Positions 42,630 to 54,447 of a stretch of DNA of 64,000 nucleotides are shown piece after piece. The notes beneath the pieces were generated by a model that was given only the letters and a program-made list of their open reading frames with translations, searched no databases and had not been told where the DNA came from. The translations under genes were made by a program, and so were the position numbers. Numbering within the stretch: the first letter of the stretch is position 1; each line of letters begins with the position of its first letter. This stretch comes from Acestrorhynchus altus (lineage: Eukaryota > Chordata > Actinopteri > Characiformes > Acestrorhynchidae), in NCBI GenBank assembly GCA_034509495.1, contig CM067522.1, positions 18,827,015 through 18,891,014 of the forward strand, in the 5' to 3' direction.

Positions 42630-42940
42630 AGACTTTGAGAGAGGGTGCATCAGTGGACTGAGAGACACAGGAGGTTGTTTTGACGTAGCACCCATCACGT
42701 GTCCTGCAACTGACAACCAGCCACCCTCGCATTCCTTTGTAATGTACTGATACGAGGGACACTTAAAGCTCAGCAGGACTTCCAACTGACAATCTTTTAC
42801 AGGATATAAGCTCCTACTCACAGGACGGGTTCCCCAGGAAGGTCTCCATCAGATTGCAACACTTCCTTGTCATGCTCAGTCACCATCCAGCATTTATGGG
42901 ACGACTACAAATGTGCAGGATCTACAGGCCTAGCTGCAAC
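42630..42940 (+). pseudogene. possible decayed Tc1-like transposase
   Basis: Translation in broken frames gives ISGLRDTGG near 42645 and LLTGRVPQEGLHQIATLP near 42805. These loosely match the IVGLREAGWS helix-turn-helix and the LRRLPLTPQH-type linker of one Tc1-like subgroup. No frame continues and no termini are visible. Confidence 0.35.
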
Positions 42941-42948
42941 ATATGTGG

Positions 42949-42954
<6 letters not shown>

Positions 42955-43034
<80 letters not shown>

Positions 43035-43143
43035 AAAAATCAAGAAATATATTAGTTTATATAATGAAAATAAAATATGACAGTCATCTGTTTCATTAAA
43101 TGATCAAAAACTTTTCACAGTATCACAGTATTTATTGAGTTGC

Positions 43144-43214
<71 letters not shown>
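42955..43214. repeat. two (TA)n microsatellites
   Basis: (TA)n at about 42955-43031 and 43148-43214 flank about 115 bases of AT-rich sequence. Confidence 0.93.
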
Positions 43215-43216
<2 letters not shown>

Positions 43217-44003
43217 CATTTCCAGTATGTTGTGCCAAGGCAATAATGTGCTCTATCAGAAAGGTTCAGTATCTGGTATCTGTTAAATCCACACTCCTCC
43301 ACACATATCCATGTGAACTTTGAGGTCAGGTGATCACACAGAGTCAATAATAGTGAGAGATGATTGGTTTCAGAGAGCAGAGTGAGAGAGTGAGTCAGGC
43401 TGGACTGAAGTGTTGTATAACAGCAGAGCAGGAGGGTCACTCTGTTGTTTGTAGGTTGGCCCTGAGGATGCGAGCCCACCATAACTGCTGTTTCCTTCTG
43501 CTTTGAAATATGGGGCGGTTTCTTAATATGGATCTAGAATGTTCTTACGTTCCACTGCATACAATTATTCATGCGTTCCAGAAGGGAAGTACCAAGAGTG
43601 GTTAAAGTGTTGGGATGTGTTCTTGATTTACCCATAATACTGAGGATGATTTGGTTGGTCGGACTACCTTACACGCCTTGGTCAACGTCTTTTGCAGGTG
43701 CTTTGCATCTAGACTCCATGTACAAATACACCAGAAGACAAAGCATCCGATTGGTCAGATTTAAAGAGGCGGTACATTACAGCATGCAAACGTCTCCTAA
43801 TTGTAAAGGAAATGACTATAAAAAGCCACAGCACCACCTACAGTCCTGGAGCACCCATATGGTTCAGGTAAAGGTCAGTTTGACTTTGTACAAGTGTTTA
43901 GTGTTTAGCATTTCATTTATTCAATTATCGAGTGAAAGCATTCCACTTTTTCTCCATCTGCAGGTTAGAACACGAGTGAAAGCATTCCTATTCTCAGACC
44001 CTT
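43215..44003. other. flank, nothing recognised
   Basis: A 144-codon frame at 43571-44005 has no recognisable domain, no splice context and weak codon texture. I do not call it. Confidence 0.35.
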
Positions 44004-44004
44004 G

Positions 44005-44230
44005 ACCATGGAGGGTAATGGTGTAGATGGGATTTGAATTTATAACCTCCCGAGTCTCAACAAGCAGGCAGTTAGACAGTCGCGCCACTCTAGAACTGTG
44101 TTTCAATGTAGTGTAATTTAACAGCTCTAGGGTGGCCCTATGGTCTAACTGCTGCTCATTAATTATGAGGTCATACATTTGGTTTTTTAGCCTCAACTCA
44201 ATATGTATTGACCAAACTGAGATACAGTGT
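44005..44230. repeat. inverted pair of tRNA-like remnants
   Basis: On the minus strand 44100-44015 reads GAGTGGCGCGACTGTCTAAC, then GGTTATAAATTCAAATCCCA, a box A-like/box B-like order as in tRNA-derived SINEs. On the plus strand 44130-44185 the related GGTGGCCCTATGGTCTAACT is followed by AGGTCATACATTTGG. Both are decayed. Confidence 0.4.
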
Positions 44231-44263
44231 TCTATACTTGCTACACACCTTGGTATAGACCTT

Positions 44264-44755
44264 GACATATGTCCAAAAGTTTGTGGACACCCCTTCTTTG
44301 AATGCATTCAGATGCTTTGATATGTGTCACAGATGTGCAAATGCACACACAATACACAGTCAATAAAATAGGACTCTCTGGAGCAGATAAACTTAAACCT
44401 GTTGGGTCCATGTCTATTCCCAGACATGGGTTAGAGGGGTATAAAGCCCAGGAGCATTGAGCAGTGGCGGAGTGAAACTGTGTTCTCTGGAATGATGGCG
44501 CTCCATCCAGTACTTTTGGGATGAGTTGAGGAATTGGGAATGTGGGGGTTGTGATAATCCAACACACTGACCTAACTAATGCTCTGGTTCCTTCAAATGA
44601 ATGCAATTTAATTCTCATAGTAATGTTCCATAATCTAGCAGAAATCTGGACAGTAGTAACAGCTACTCCAACAATTCAGGATTAACTTTGAATACGCTTG
44701 ATTTAAAAAAAACAATGACTGAGCAGGTGTCCCAATACTTTTATCCATATAGTGT
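44264..44755 (+). mobile_element. Tc1/mariner-like MITE (R2), full-length reference copy
   Basis: Left end GACATATGTCCAAAAGTTTG with TGGACACCCC; right end CAGGTGTCCCAATACTTTTA with TCCATATAGTGTA. The reverse complement of the right end (ACTATATGGATAAAAGTATT) matches the left. About 490 bases, no transposase frame. It contains every internal landmark found in the partial copies at 8415, 15770, 22710, 37441, 42245, 45720 and 50340. Confidence 0.88.
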
Positions 44756-45299
44756 AGAAACATATGCATTTGCCTTTCAGATTTTGCTCTGTTTTCTCTG
44801 TGCAGCTCTCAATATGAGTCATGTCTCAGTGGGGCTGCTATTAATGAAGAATCGCAGAAGAGCGAGAAAGAAGCCTGGCGTGAAATCAACGAGATCTTCA
44901 GATATAAAGAGCTAAGGATTTTCTCAGAATCACGCCCAAGCACTTCCTGTTTGAAAAGTCCTGTTATGCTCCTCAAGGGGCGTCATGTAGGAAAAAGGGC
45001 ACAAAAGGTCCAATTCAGGTGCAGTTTGTGAATATGAACATTACGCAATGAGAGTGACTCACCTCTTTACATGTCTGTGTTACATTATGAGTTGACACCT
45101 AACATCAGTAACAAAGAAAATCAATCAATAAAGCAACAGGGCGAAGAACAGTCATCTGGAGCTCTCTGTCCTACAGAAACTAATCAAGTCATTTGTTCAT
45201 GGTGGTGATGAATGGAACCAGATGCTGCAAAGCCATAATCAACATTCCACATGAAACTCAGAAGACATGTAGGTTCACTGGTGGGTTTGGATAGCACCA
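44756..45299. other. flank, nothing recognised
   Basis: No repeat relation found. Confidence 0.4.
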
Positions 45300-45620
45300 C
45301 TTTATTTAACAAACCCAGTATGAATTTTGACATATTTATTTTAGCTCATAGAACAAGATTCCATGCCATTATCTAGGCTTACCAGTCAATAATCTAGATT
45401 GGAAAACAGATAAAGTTCAATCATTTCGAAACAAATTAAACCAAATTCCAACCAGTTTAAATGCCAAAGGAGCTTCCAGTGCATGTTTACTGCTCTGTCC
45501 ACGTGTCCATGCTCAACCTGCACACAGACGCTGACTGATCAGCTAGAGGGGGTGGGACTAATAACATCCCTCACCAAGATACAGTTTAGGGTTCCCTGTC
45601 CACCAATCATTCCAATCATA
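45300..45620 (-). repeat. dispersed repeat R1, right half, inverted
   Basis: AGCTTCCAGTGCATGTTTAC, TGCTCAACCTGCACACAGAC and GACTGATCAGCTAGAGGGGG are reverse complements of the R1 right half. Confidence 0.65.
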
Positions 45621-45719
45621 CCCTGCAGGTATTTATTTGATTTCATTCAGCATCAACAAAAACATTAGTAAAGACAGGGTGTAAGATGATCACCACCCCA
45701 TCTCCATCATCTCATCCAT

Positions 45720-45855
45720 CATCTGAAAAGAACTGGATGGAGAGTCAAGCTGTGTGTGCAGTTGCACATCTGTGTCAGCAACAAAGCAGCTTAAAATTGC
45801 TGAATGCATTTGCTGAAAGGGGTGTCCAAAAACATTTGAAGATATAATGTGCTTA
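45720..45855 (-). mobile_element. R2 MITE, left end, inverted
   Basis: GTGTGTGCAGTTGCACATCT, GCTGAATGCATTTGCTGAAA and GGGGTGTCCAAAAACATTTG match the inverted R2 left end. Confidence 0.75.
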
Positions 45856-46220
45856 CGGGAAAGTAAATAATAATACTGTCAGTCAGCAAACAAGCAAATA
45901 CATGAAGGCCTTTTCAATCCAGTGAGAGAGGAACTTCATCCAAGACAGTGGTCTAATGAAATGCTGCACTTCATAAAACATGGATTATAAAAAATAAACA
46001 CTGTGATTGAAAGTGAGAGAGAGAGAGATGAAGAGAAAGGCCTGTTATGATGCAAAAAAACAGAACTTCACACTTCAGCGTCTGAAACATCTAGAGGTTG
46101 TGGATTCGAAGAACAAATTAAGGTTTATATAAGAGAATAGTTTGGTTAGTAGTGAGTAAAACAGTAACAGTGACTTGCAGAGGCCAGAACTAATTGTACA
46201 GAATTAACTGTAAATCACCG
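45856..46220. other. flank, nothing recognised
   Basis: Unassigned; a short GAGAGAGAGA run lies at 46015-46029. Confidence 0.4.
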
Positions 46221-46221
46221 T

Positions 46222-46510
46222 AATTAGAGACTGTAGCTCCTCCTCAGTGTATATCACAATAGCTACATTTACAGTGTTATTAATATTCACCCTAATGAGA
46301 GACTGTAGCTCCTCCTCCTCAGTGTATATCACAATACCTACATTTACAGTGTTATTAATATTCACCCTAATGAGAGACTGTAGCTCCTCCTCCTCAGTGT
46401 ATATCACAATAGCTACATTTACAGTGTTATTAATATTCACCCTAATGAGAGACTGTAGCTCCTCCTCCTCAGTGTATATCACAATACCTACATTTAGAGT
46501 TATTAACATT
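46222..46510 (+). repeat. 75-bp minisatellite M3, four copies
   Basis: Units match 26062-26325; the first has a three-base shorter CTCCTC run. The period is 75. Confidence 0.92.
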
Positions 46511-46519
46511 AGACATAAC

Positions 46520-47439
46520 GAATTAATTCATCACTAAAAGCACCTTCTGATATGTCAGAAAAATAGTAATGAAATCACAAGAAGCCACAACCATTCGTAA
46601 TAACACCACACACATTCCCTTTACCATACATTCCAACCTCCTGCTCCAACATGCTTGGATTAGTAGCTACAAATATTCCTGCTGGTTATAATCTCTCTTT
46701 TCTTCACCCAACCCAGATATCAAGGTCCTCCCACGAGCCCGGCCTCGGCAGAACCATTGACACAATCACACCAAGCACTGAACCGCTGCAGTGCAAATGA
46801 ATGTGACTCTGATGGTGAAATAAATTATAATAATTTAGCCCGAATTAACATTCATAGCGGCAAACATCACGCTTCTTATAATGCACTGCTAATTGATAAG
46901 CACGTCTTCAGTGGCCTAATGTGAGGCTCTGTCTCAGGAACACCTACTGCAATCAATTTCACTCCTCACGCCCAGTTTACATGTTTTCTGTTTTCAGCTT
47001 ACATGGAGTTTCAGTTCATTTCTGGAATTATTTTGAATTAATAATGAATTTTGGTGAAATGATTTTCATTTTCCATATAAATGTAGATTTTGATATTTGA
47101 GGTCTTCTATTTATCAGTTTCAGACTTTTGGCCTTGATTTGTCATAAGGGAATTGGCATCAACTGAGATGGGCATGGTACAGTTAGTGACAGCAACCAAC
47201 GAGGCCCCTCTCAACATTGTCTGTGAGCAATAGTGTCCACTCCACCAGGACATTAGTGATGGTGTCCACCAGGACAGCATTTAGGCAGCACAGCATCTGC
47301 ACCCTGAAGTATCAGAACATGTACAATTACAGAACGTGGGATTTCCAAACCTGCTGGAAAGCTGAAAAGGGGATGAAGTCCATATTAATGCCTACAGATT
47401 TAGAATGGAAGGTCGTAAAAGCTCCTTTAGGTGTAAAGT
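46520..47439. other. flank with candidate conserved block 46720-46960
   Basis: GATGGTGAAATAAATTATAA, GCCCGAATTAACATTCATAG and CACTGCTAATTGATAAGCAC are AT-core-rich words in repeat-free sequence, a possible conserved noncoding element. The rest is unassigned. Confidence 0.25.
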
Positions 47440-48150
47440 GTAGGTGTATAATTCATCTTCATTCAAGGTGTAAATATTAGACAGAGTTTAGATATTTGTA
47501 TGAATTTGACCATGTTTTGATCAAACTTTTACTTGCAACTACATTTTTTGGCTTGGTGTTTTGTTTTTGGTGTTTATAAAGAATGAATCACACTTTATTT
47601 TTCAGAAATCTTCTTTAAAAATTGATCATCCAGAGTGTTTCTGACTTGAATTATTTGTAATAATTAGAGTGACAAGTATATTTATTTAAGTATATGTTAT
47701 ACAAAAAACTTGACATTGGTCCAAATATAATAAAAAAAAACCCTGAATGACTTTTATTCTGAAATTTGAATTGTGTGAGCAAAGAAAGAGCGCGAACAGC
47801 CCCTCCCTTCTCATTTTCCTCTATAACCCAATATCTGGGTCAGTGATGTCATTAGCCCCGCCCCTCCCACTGATCAGTCAGAGTCTGTATGCGGGTTGAG
47901 CATGTACACATGGACAGAGCAGTAAACATGCACTGGAAGGTTCTTTGGCAATTAAACTGGGATTTAACTCAATTGGAAATGAATTTGAACTATTTTCTTA
48001 TAATTCATCACTCTATGAGGATCCTGCCATGGTTCGATTGGTTAAGTCTTGTAGCTGGTTATGATATGCTATGCCTAGAGGTTACTCTGTTCCTGAGTTA
48101 GGAATATGGCATTTAACTGCCCAAAAAGTGTGGATCTCAGGTTCTAAGAG
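47440..48150 (+). repeat. dispersed repeat R1, near full-length
   Basis: AATTCATCTTCATTCAAGGT, GAATTTGACCATGTTTTGAT, AATTGATCATCCAGAGTG, CCCGCCCCTCCCACTGATCA, GAGCAGTAAACATGCACTGG and GGATCTCAGGTTCTAAGAG occur in family order. Confidence 0.75.
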
Positions 48151-49250
48151 TTACGATACAGACAAAAGTGACAAATGAAGATATCAAGCAAGTCGGTATC
48201 AATCCAGCTCAACCTCAATCCACATTAAACCCAGCTCTTATCAGTGACTGTGTTGTTTTCCAGCAGGCTAAATCTTCTTCTTATTAAAGAATGAGGGTGA
48301 CGGCTGGAACAACATCTGGAAGTCCTCCTGCCAGAAACACACCCACAGAACATACAGCATTAGCCGCCTGGGATTGGTAGATAAGTATGACGGGCTTCAG
48401 CAGAGCGGCTGTGAAATAGAATAAACAAACACACATTCTATATGAATGCACTTAAAAGAGCATTGCATTATCATTTATCCGCATATTAATTAATGCTAAT
48501 GAGAGAGCCAGCTTTGCATTGGCAGAGATGGGAACGAATTATGCTGTCAGCAGGGATTCAGCACAGAAAATCAATTTATATGTGCAAATGAGGAAACATA
48601 ATGACTCCGTAAGTGCAAATGATAAACATAATTAACAAAGCGCTAAAATGCGCAGAAGCCTGAGAGTCACAAACAAACACATCTGATATCATTTCATATA
48701 ACTGAATATAATGGACCATAATAATTCAGCCACATGGTGATTGAGTGTCAGACAGTCAGATGAGTGATATACGCCAGAGATGATCATCAATATGAGTTTT
48801 CCCCGAGCAGGACGGGCAGCTATACTTCATCCACACTCCGTCTCACAGAGTGGAAATATGCAGCTCCATCTAAACCAATAAAACACGAGCTGCATAAATT
48901 AGCCACGGCACGCCGGAATGGGATCTTATCCGACTTTCATCGAGGGGAAACGCCTACACTCAAAAACCAGTGTGCCAAAACCACAAAGGAGTTTTCTTTG
49001 AAAAACATGAGTGTGCTTCCAGTTTAGGACAAGGCCTTTTGTGCCAGCATGCACTTAACACAGTCAGACTGTCAGCCACATTTATTTACTTATAAGCATC
49101 ATTAAAAAATAACCCAAGTGCTGGAAAAATGTGGCCCAACTTCATTCAACTGGAACTCAAAAACATCCTGCTGTAGCCAACACCATGCTTATATACTGTA
49201 GGTTTGGTGTGTTTAGGTAGGAGAGCTGCTCTGCTTCCAACGGTATAGAA
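48151..49250. promoter_or_regulatory. repeat-poor block, candidate conserved elements 48390-48960
   Basis: The longest stretch in the 3' flank with no match to any repeat family here. It has TTATCCGCATATTAATTAAT, GCAAATGATAAACATAATTA and GTGCAAATGAGGAAAC, typical of POU/homeodomain-rich developmental enhancers. Conservation cannot be tested from one sequence. Confidence 0.3.
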
Positions 49251-49253
49251 TTA

Positions 49254-49433
49254 CCGTATTTTCCGGACTATAAGCCGCACCGGAATATAAGCCGCACCCA
49301 CAACGTTTAAAAAAAAGAAAAAAAAACCCTGGAAAATAACATATATAAGAAGAAAAAACTGCACCTCATTATAAGGCGCATGTTTTAAATGTGGAAAAAA
49401 ATGTAATGGCTTATAGTCTGGAAAATACGGTAT
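49254..49433. mobile_element. MITE with CCGTATTTTCCGGACTATAAG termini, copy 2
   Basis: Left ACCGTATTTTCCGGACTATA and right TATAGTCTGGAAAATACGGT are inverted, about 20 bases, nearly perfect. The interior repeats ATAAGCCGCACC. It is the better-preserved relative of 9400-9537. Confidence 0.88.
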
Positions 49434-50335
49434 ATTGAATTACTAGTGTTTGTATGGATTTACTGGACTGTTCACACATCATTTTAAAACTACATAAAAA
49501 ACTCTATATTCTGTCCTCACCAACTAAATGTTACTAGGACGACTATGTAATATCATAAGTTGAAAGTGAGGAAAAGTGAATTGATATCAGTGGCAAAATA
49601 TAATACCAGCAAAAACCCACATCATCTTGATCTGCCTGTTGCTGATGATCTTTATATAAAGTTGTCAGAGACTGCGTTTTCATCTTCTCCAAGTTTCAAA
49701 GGTCGGTATCAACATAACATTTCAGAGCCATAATACAGCTGAGGCGTGCTTTTGGAGTCTATGTTGCTTTGAAGAAAGAAAAAAAAAACACTTCAGAAGC
49801 TGTAGACAAGCCCCCACACATTAGACATGCTGACCTTCAAACAGAGAGGCAGCCATCAAAGAATCCAGGACTTCAGATGTTTCTGAAGGACAGGCTTCAA
49901 GTGTGGATGTATTGCTATAGCATTTAAACCGACACCTGCTGTCAAAGCTCACATTTTGGCACATTTTGGAGGATTAAAACAAGGTGGACAAGAGTAGCAT
50001 CACAATAGAGCTTCCCGAACATCAGCATCAGTGGAATCACTAAGCACGAGAATTTCTTCTGATTCTTTCACATGGTCCAACACCTGCTCCAGCAGCATTT
50101 CATCTCAAGTCAAGGGTCTTAGCTGGGAATTTGTCCCCCTTTGCTGCAGTGCCAGCCTCTTCTCTATTTTCGAAGGCATTAGAACATTGCTGAGAGGAGG
50201 ATTTGATTGCATTCAGACCCACAATAGTGAGAGTATCAGAGAGGTCAGGTAGTGCCATCCTAACTCATCCCAAAGGTATTAGAAGAATTTCCATTCATCA
50301 CTGCAGATAAACCAACCGCTCAGTGTTAGAAGGGT
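49434..50335. other. flank, nothing recognised
   Basis: Unassigned sequence. A 73-codon frame at 50031-50252 has no support. Confidence 0.4.
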
Positions 50336-50339
50336 TTAC

Positions 50340-50490
50340 AGTCTTCTAGCCCACATGCCCATAGCTGCTCCAGAGCATCCCATTCTATTGGTGTATGAAA
50401 GCTTGTGTAACCAATGGGAGCACTTTAAGGCAGTTGCAATCATGGTTAGGAAATGGTGTCCATAAACGTTTGGACATTTGAACACTTTTT
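50340..50490 (-). mobile_element. R2 MITE, inverted, diverged
   Basis: CTTCTAGCCCACATGCCC, GCTGCTCCAGAGCATCCCAT and GGTGTCCATAAACGTTTGGA match the inverted R2 order with internal deletions. Confidence 0.55.
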
Positions 50491-50644
50491 AGGTTGAGCT
50501 GTGGCACACGATGGATCATCTATAGACTGCTACTGTAAGCACTTGCTATATTGTAAGGAGGTGATGCCACAGCCATATGTCAGTGACCAGGAGTTCCAGA
50601 GAGCATAACTGGCTTTACTGTTAGCAGGTGGGTAGGCTGGTACA

Positions 50645-51395
50645 AGGTAGGAGTTTCCAATAAAGTAGCCAGTGAAGAAACACAAGGTTATTGTTTCTAA
50701 TAAAGTGGCCAGTGAGGAAGCACATGTAGGTGTTTCTAATAAAGAGGCCAGAGAGAAAGCATTTATTATTTGCTATTATATAACCCATGGACCATGATCC
50801 AAAAACAAAACTGACTCGGGACTATGCCCTGGTGTACGTTATGTTTAAGTCCCTTTTTGAATCACTTGGAATCATGAAGGAATGAAAAATTCACTCCATT
50901 TTTTCGAGGTTTAGCCACCAATACACAGTTAAGAGGATCCTGCTGTCTGATTATAAGACAAACGACTGAGTCATACAGGCTTTAAATTTTCTCCTGATAT
51001 GCATCCACTGACCCACGTAATTAAAGGTATTAAATCACCAGATCTGATCACAGATCAGCACTTTTATCTCAAGGTGGACTCAAATAATAATAAGCACATA
51101 GTCAACCATCTGTGCTATGGGCAGAGCTGTCCAGAGACACTAAATGGACGTTTTTTCTATGGCTCCTTGAAACGTCATCTTGAACGTTAACCATCACCCA
51201 GTCTTGTACATTGGAGAACCCACGTTTGGACCCACAATCTTAGAGATGTGGCTTTAAATGATGGGAAATCATCTGGGTGATCAGCTGAGCCTCCCTGTTC
51301 TGGACCCATGTTAGGTTCATCTGCTGCGGGACAATGGGGAGACCATTCAGGAAGGTGTTTCTGATAAAGTGGTCAGTGAAGAAGCACAAAGGTAG
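50645..51395 (+). repeat. scattered M2 minisatellite units
   Basis: Three units at 50650-50755 (TCTAATAAAGTGGCCAGTGA) and a lone one at about 51350-51390 (TTTCTGATAAAGTGGTCAGT). The 600 bases between hold nothing recognised. Confidence 0.7.
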
Positions 51396-51770
51396 GAGTT
51401 AAAAGAATCTGAGGAGGTATAGATGGAGGGTCATAGGAGCAGGGATTGTTAAGTATTGCTACTATGGTGTGATTTTAGTCCATTAGATAAATTGTGAGTC
51501 TGATCACGGGGAACCTGACGGGGGGAAACATGTTTTCAAGGCCTTATATATTCAGGAGTGAACACCTCATTCGTTTGGAGGCTCGTCTGCATGCACGAAA
51601 AGGAAGAGGAAGATTTACCACTGCTGATCTGCATGCTTGATATCGTAACCATGCTTCACTCAAGCCCAGACGGGATGTAGCTGCACCGTCAGAGAGTGAT
51701 ATAGGTCTGACACAGCTTCTTCCCACTAAACATAGAGTGAGACGCTACTCTGACTAAATGCTGTGTAAGA
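51396..51770. other. flank, nothing recognised
   Basis: CATGCACGAAAAGGAAGAGG and neighbours could be decayed transposon coding sequence, but no frame supports it. Confidence 0.3.
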
Positions 51771-51771
51771 A

Positions 51772-51934
51772 TGATTTTTCACACGACCATTTCCCAACCT
51801 CTCTTTATCGCTAACATTTCAACAGAATGTTGCTTTAATACTAATATATGCAAATGAGCTCTCTTCTGATTGGCTGCTCTGTATTGTGCCGCATTCAAAA
51901 AGCAAACTGGGTTCAAGCATTCTCTATGATTCGT
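51772..51934 (+). repeat. dispersed repeat R4, copy 3
   Basis: CAACCTCTCTTTATCGCTAA and TCTGATTGGCTGCTCTGTAT with TGTGCC align with 4790-4976. M1 begins immediately after, as in copy 1. Confidence 0.65.
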
Positions 51935-52345
51935 TGTGGATGGGTGGGGCTAAACCACTGTAGGATGAAAGGGTGGGGCTAAGCTGCTGTAGGCTGAATG
52001 GGTGGGGCTAAACTGTTGAATTTGAATGGGTGGGGCTTAACTGCTATAGGTGGATGGGTGGGGCTAAGCTGCTGTAAAATGAATGGGTGGGGCTAAGATG
52101 CTGTAGGCTGAATGGGTGGGGCTAAACTGTTGAATTTGAATGGGTGGGGCTTAACTGCTATAGGTGGATGGGTGGGGCTAAGCTGCTGTAGGCTGAATGG
52201 GTGGGGCTAAGATGCTGTAGGCTGAATGGGTAGGGCTAAACTGTTGAATTTGAATGGGTGGGGCTTAAATGCTGTAGGTGGATGGGTGGGGCTAAACTGT
52301 TGAATTTGAATGGGTGGGGCTTAAATGCTGTAGGCTGAGTGGACA
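51935..52345 (+). repeat. 29-bp minisatellite M1 with higher-order structure
   Basis: Units of GCTGAATGGGTGGGGCTAAA alternate with TGTTGAATTTGAATGGGTGG and GGCTTAACTGCTATAGGTGG in a repeating block of several units, so groups of units were duplicated together. Confidence 0.88.
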
Positions 52346-52960
52346 TGGGGTATATGTTAAAAAGGATGATTTTAAAACAAGCTGGTTTTCCATATCAGGA
52401 CGGGGAGTGAACAGTGTGTTTTCAAAGGTCATCAGTGGTCAGACACTACATCAAAAAAAAGCAGTCAGGACAGGATTTCCCATGATAGGGGCCCTTTAAA
52501 GGAACAGCAGGTAGAGCAGTGAAGGACATCCAGAGCCATGCTGGGATGGAAGCTGTGGGTCTGAATAATAGAAAACATCTTAATGTAGGAAGAAACCCGT
52601 TCTGACAGGAGACGATGGAGCTGCACCGTAAATCAACCTGTGCTCCAGTGAGAGTGTTCTGAAAGGATAGAAACAACACGGTACCTAAATACTGAATATT
52701 GTATTAGATGTTTGTGTCGTGCAGGACAGTGTCCTGTATCATCATGTTTTTTGCCGAAAAGGACAAACAGTTACAACAATGGACTTGTTTGGATGCACAA
52801 ACATGTAGGAATAGAGTCGTGAATAAATTAGAACCACATTAGATCCGCCATTGCTCAAGAGCAGACCACGGAACGTGGAAAGAAGTCTCCACCATCCAAA
52901 AATATCATCACGGCACCTCAAGGTAGCTTTTGAATGCTTTCTACCACCAGAAAGAGAATG
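52346..52960. other. flank, nothing recognised
   Basis: Unassigned. Confidence 0.4.
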
Positions 52961-52963
52961 GGG

Positions 52964-53240
52964 ATGGTGGAGGTAGTTTCACGCAAGGTGAACAATGAGA
53001 GGATTTACCCTAACATGCAACTCACAGTGAGAGTTAGTCCAGGTAAACTACAACTTCCAAACATGGTGGAGGTAGTTCCATGCTGTTACTATACCTATAA
53101 CCTTCTAAGTAAACAGGAGCAGATGTTTTGGATCCATTTGCACCAGAAGTGTCCTGTAGATGTGATGTCAATAAAAGCAAGTTGAGTTTGATGGGGCTGA
53201 TGTTTGCTGTTCTGCTTTGTGGTGTCAAATCAGCTCTTGG
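52964..53240 (+). repeat. dispersed repeat R3, copy within a local duplication
   Basis: CATGCAACTCACAGTGAGAG, AACTTCCAAACATGGTGGAG and GAGTTTGATGGGGCTGATGT are repeated at 54603-54790. Confidence 0.75.
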
Positions 53241-53860
53241 AATCTGAGATCTGCACTTTGCAGGCAGTTAGATGTTGTTTTCTAGGCTTCATAACTTAAG
53301 ATCGGAGTAACATACAGAAATGATACACACATAACAAACTATCAGTGAGAAATGCAGCTCGGAAAATGACTAAAGTTCACTCAATTCCAACTGAATTAAA
53401 TCCCAGTTTAAATGCCAAATGAGATTCCAGTGCATGTTTACTGCTCAGCCCATGTGTACATGCTCAACCTGCATGCAGACTCCGACTGACCCGTGAGAGG
53501 GGGTGGGGCTAATGATGTCACTGACCCAGATATTGGGTTATAGAGGTAAAGGAGAAGGGAAGGGGCTTTTGCTTTCTTTCTTGCTCACACATTGTTCAAC
53601 TTTCAGAATAAAAGTCATGAGAATGGATAATACTTACATACATAAAAATAATAAAAGACATAAGGTTATTATTTTATTTTGACCACAAGTTTTTTGAAGT
53701 ATGTTTTGAACAGGATTTCTTGTATGTAAGGTGTTTTTTAAACTATATATATATAGTAGAGATATATAGAAGACATAACAATGAATACTTTTCTATTTTT
53801 GACAAATGAAAGTTCCTCAAACTAAGAAAACATCCAATAACATCGGCCTAGAGTTCGAGG
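53240..53860 (-). repeat. dispersed repeat R1, near full-length, inverted
   Basis: Opens with GAATCTGAGATCTGCACTTT, continues GCATGTTTACTGCTCAGCCC and TGATGTCACTGACCCAGATA, and ends near CTAGAGTTCGAGGAC: the reverse complement of the R1 order. Confidence 0.75.
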
Positions 53861-54302
53861 ACAGTGTTTGTGCATTATTGTATTGAACTATTAGTGTTTG
53901 TGTTGATATAAAAGACTGTTTAGTGAAAGTTAACTGACAGGAACTGTGAGATGGAATACAATGACCTGCTGCTCTGTTAATTTACACATATTTACATTCG
54001 CTCAGCTTTTAACAGCACCATCAAATCCAGCCTTAACAGTGCTGCAATCACAGGCTGACGGCTTTCTTCAGTGTTAAGCTACAACGTCAGGACTGCCCAC
54101 ACATGACACCCTTCCACCCTTGTATTCACACACTCCACGTTCACAGCCCCTCCCCTGCAATGAAAGCTAAATGTTCAGCTTTTTTCCTCCTTAGACATAA
54201 TTATGACTGATAACAAGCAGGAGAGCAGATCACCAGAGAAGGGCAGAGGGATTCAGCTTTCTTACACTTATTATATAAACAGCTGCCACTCAGGAGTGCC
54301 AA

Positions 54303-54370
<68 letters not shown>

Positions 54371-54447
54371 ATCTATAGACACATCCACAGCTGGTTATAG
54401 CCCTTAATTAATTCAATCTATTCAAAGTTCACTGAACTTATGAAGCT
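53861..54447. other. flank with (CA)n at 54306-54365
   Basis: Unassigned sequence plus a 30-unit (CA)n tract. Confidence 0.55.

Noticed and set aside
43571..44005. A 144-codon plus-strand frame
   Set aside because: No recognisable domain, no plausible splice sites in phase, and mixed-composition sequence next to repeats.
44015..44100. A functional tRNA gene
   Set aside because: Box-like words exist but the stem pairing is poor and the T-arm is altered (AAATTCAAATCCC), so a decayed SINE head is more likely.
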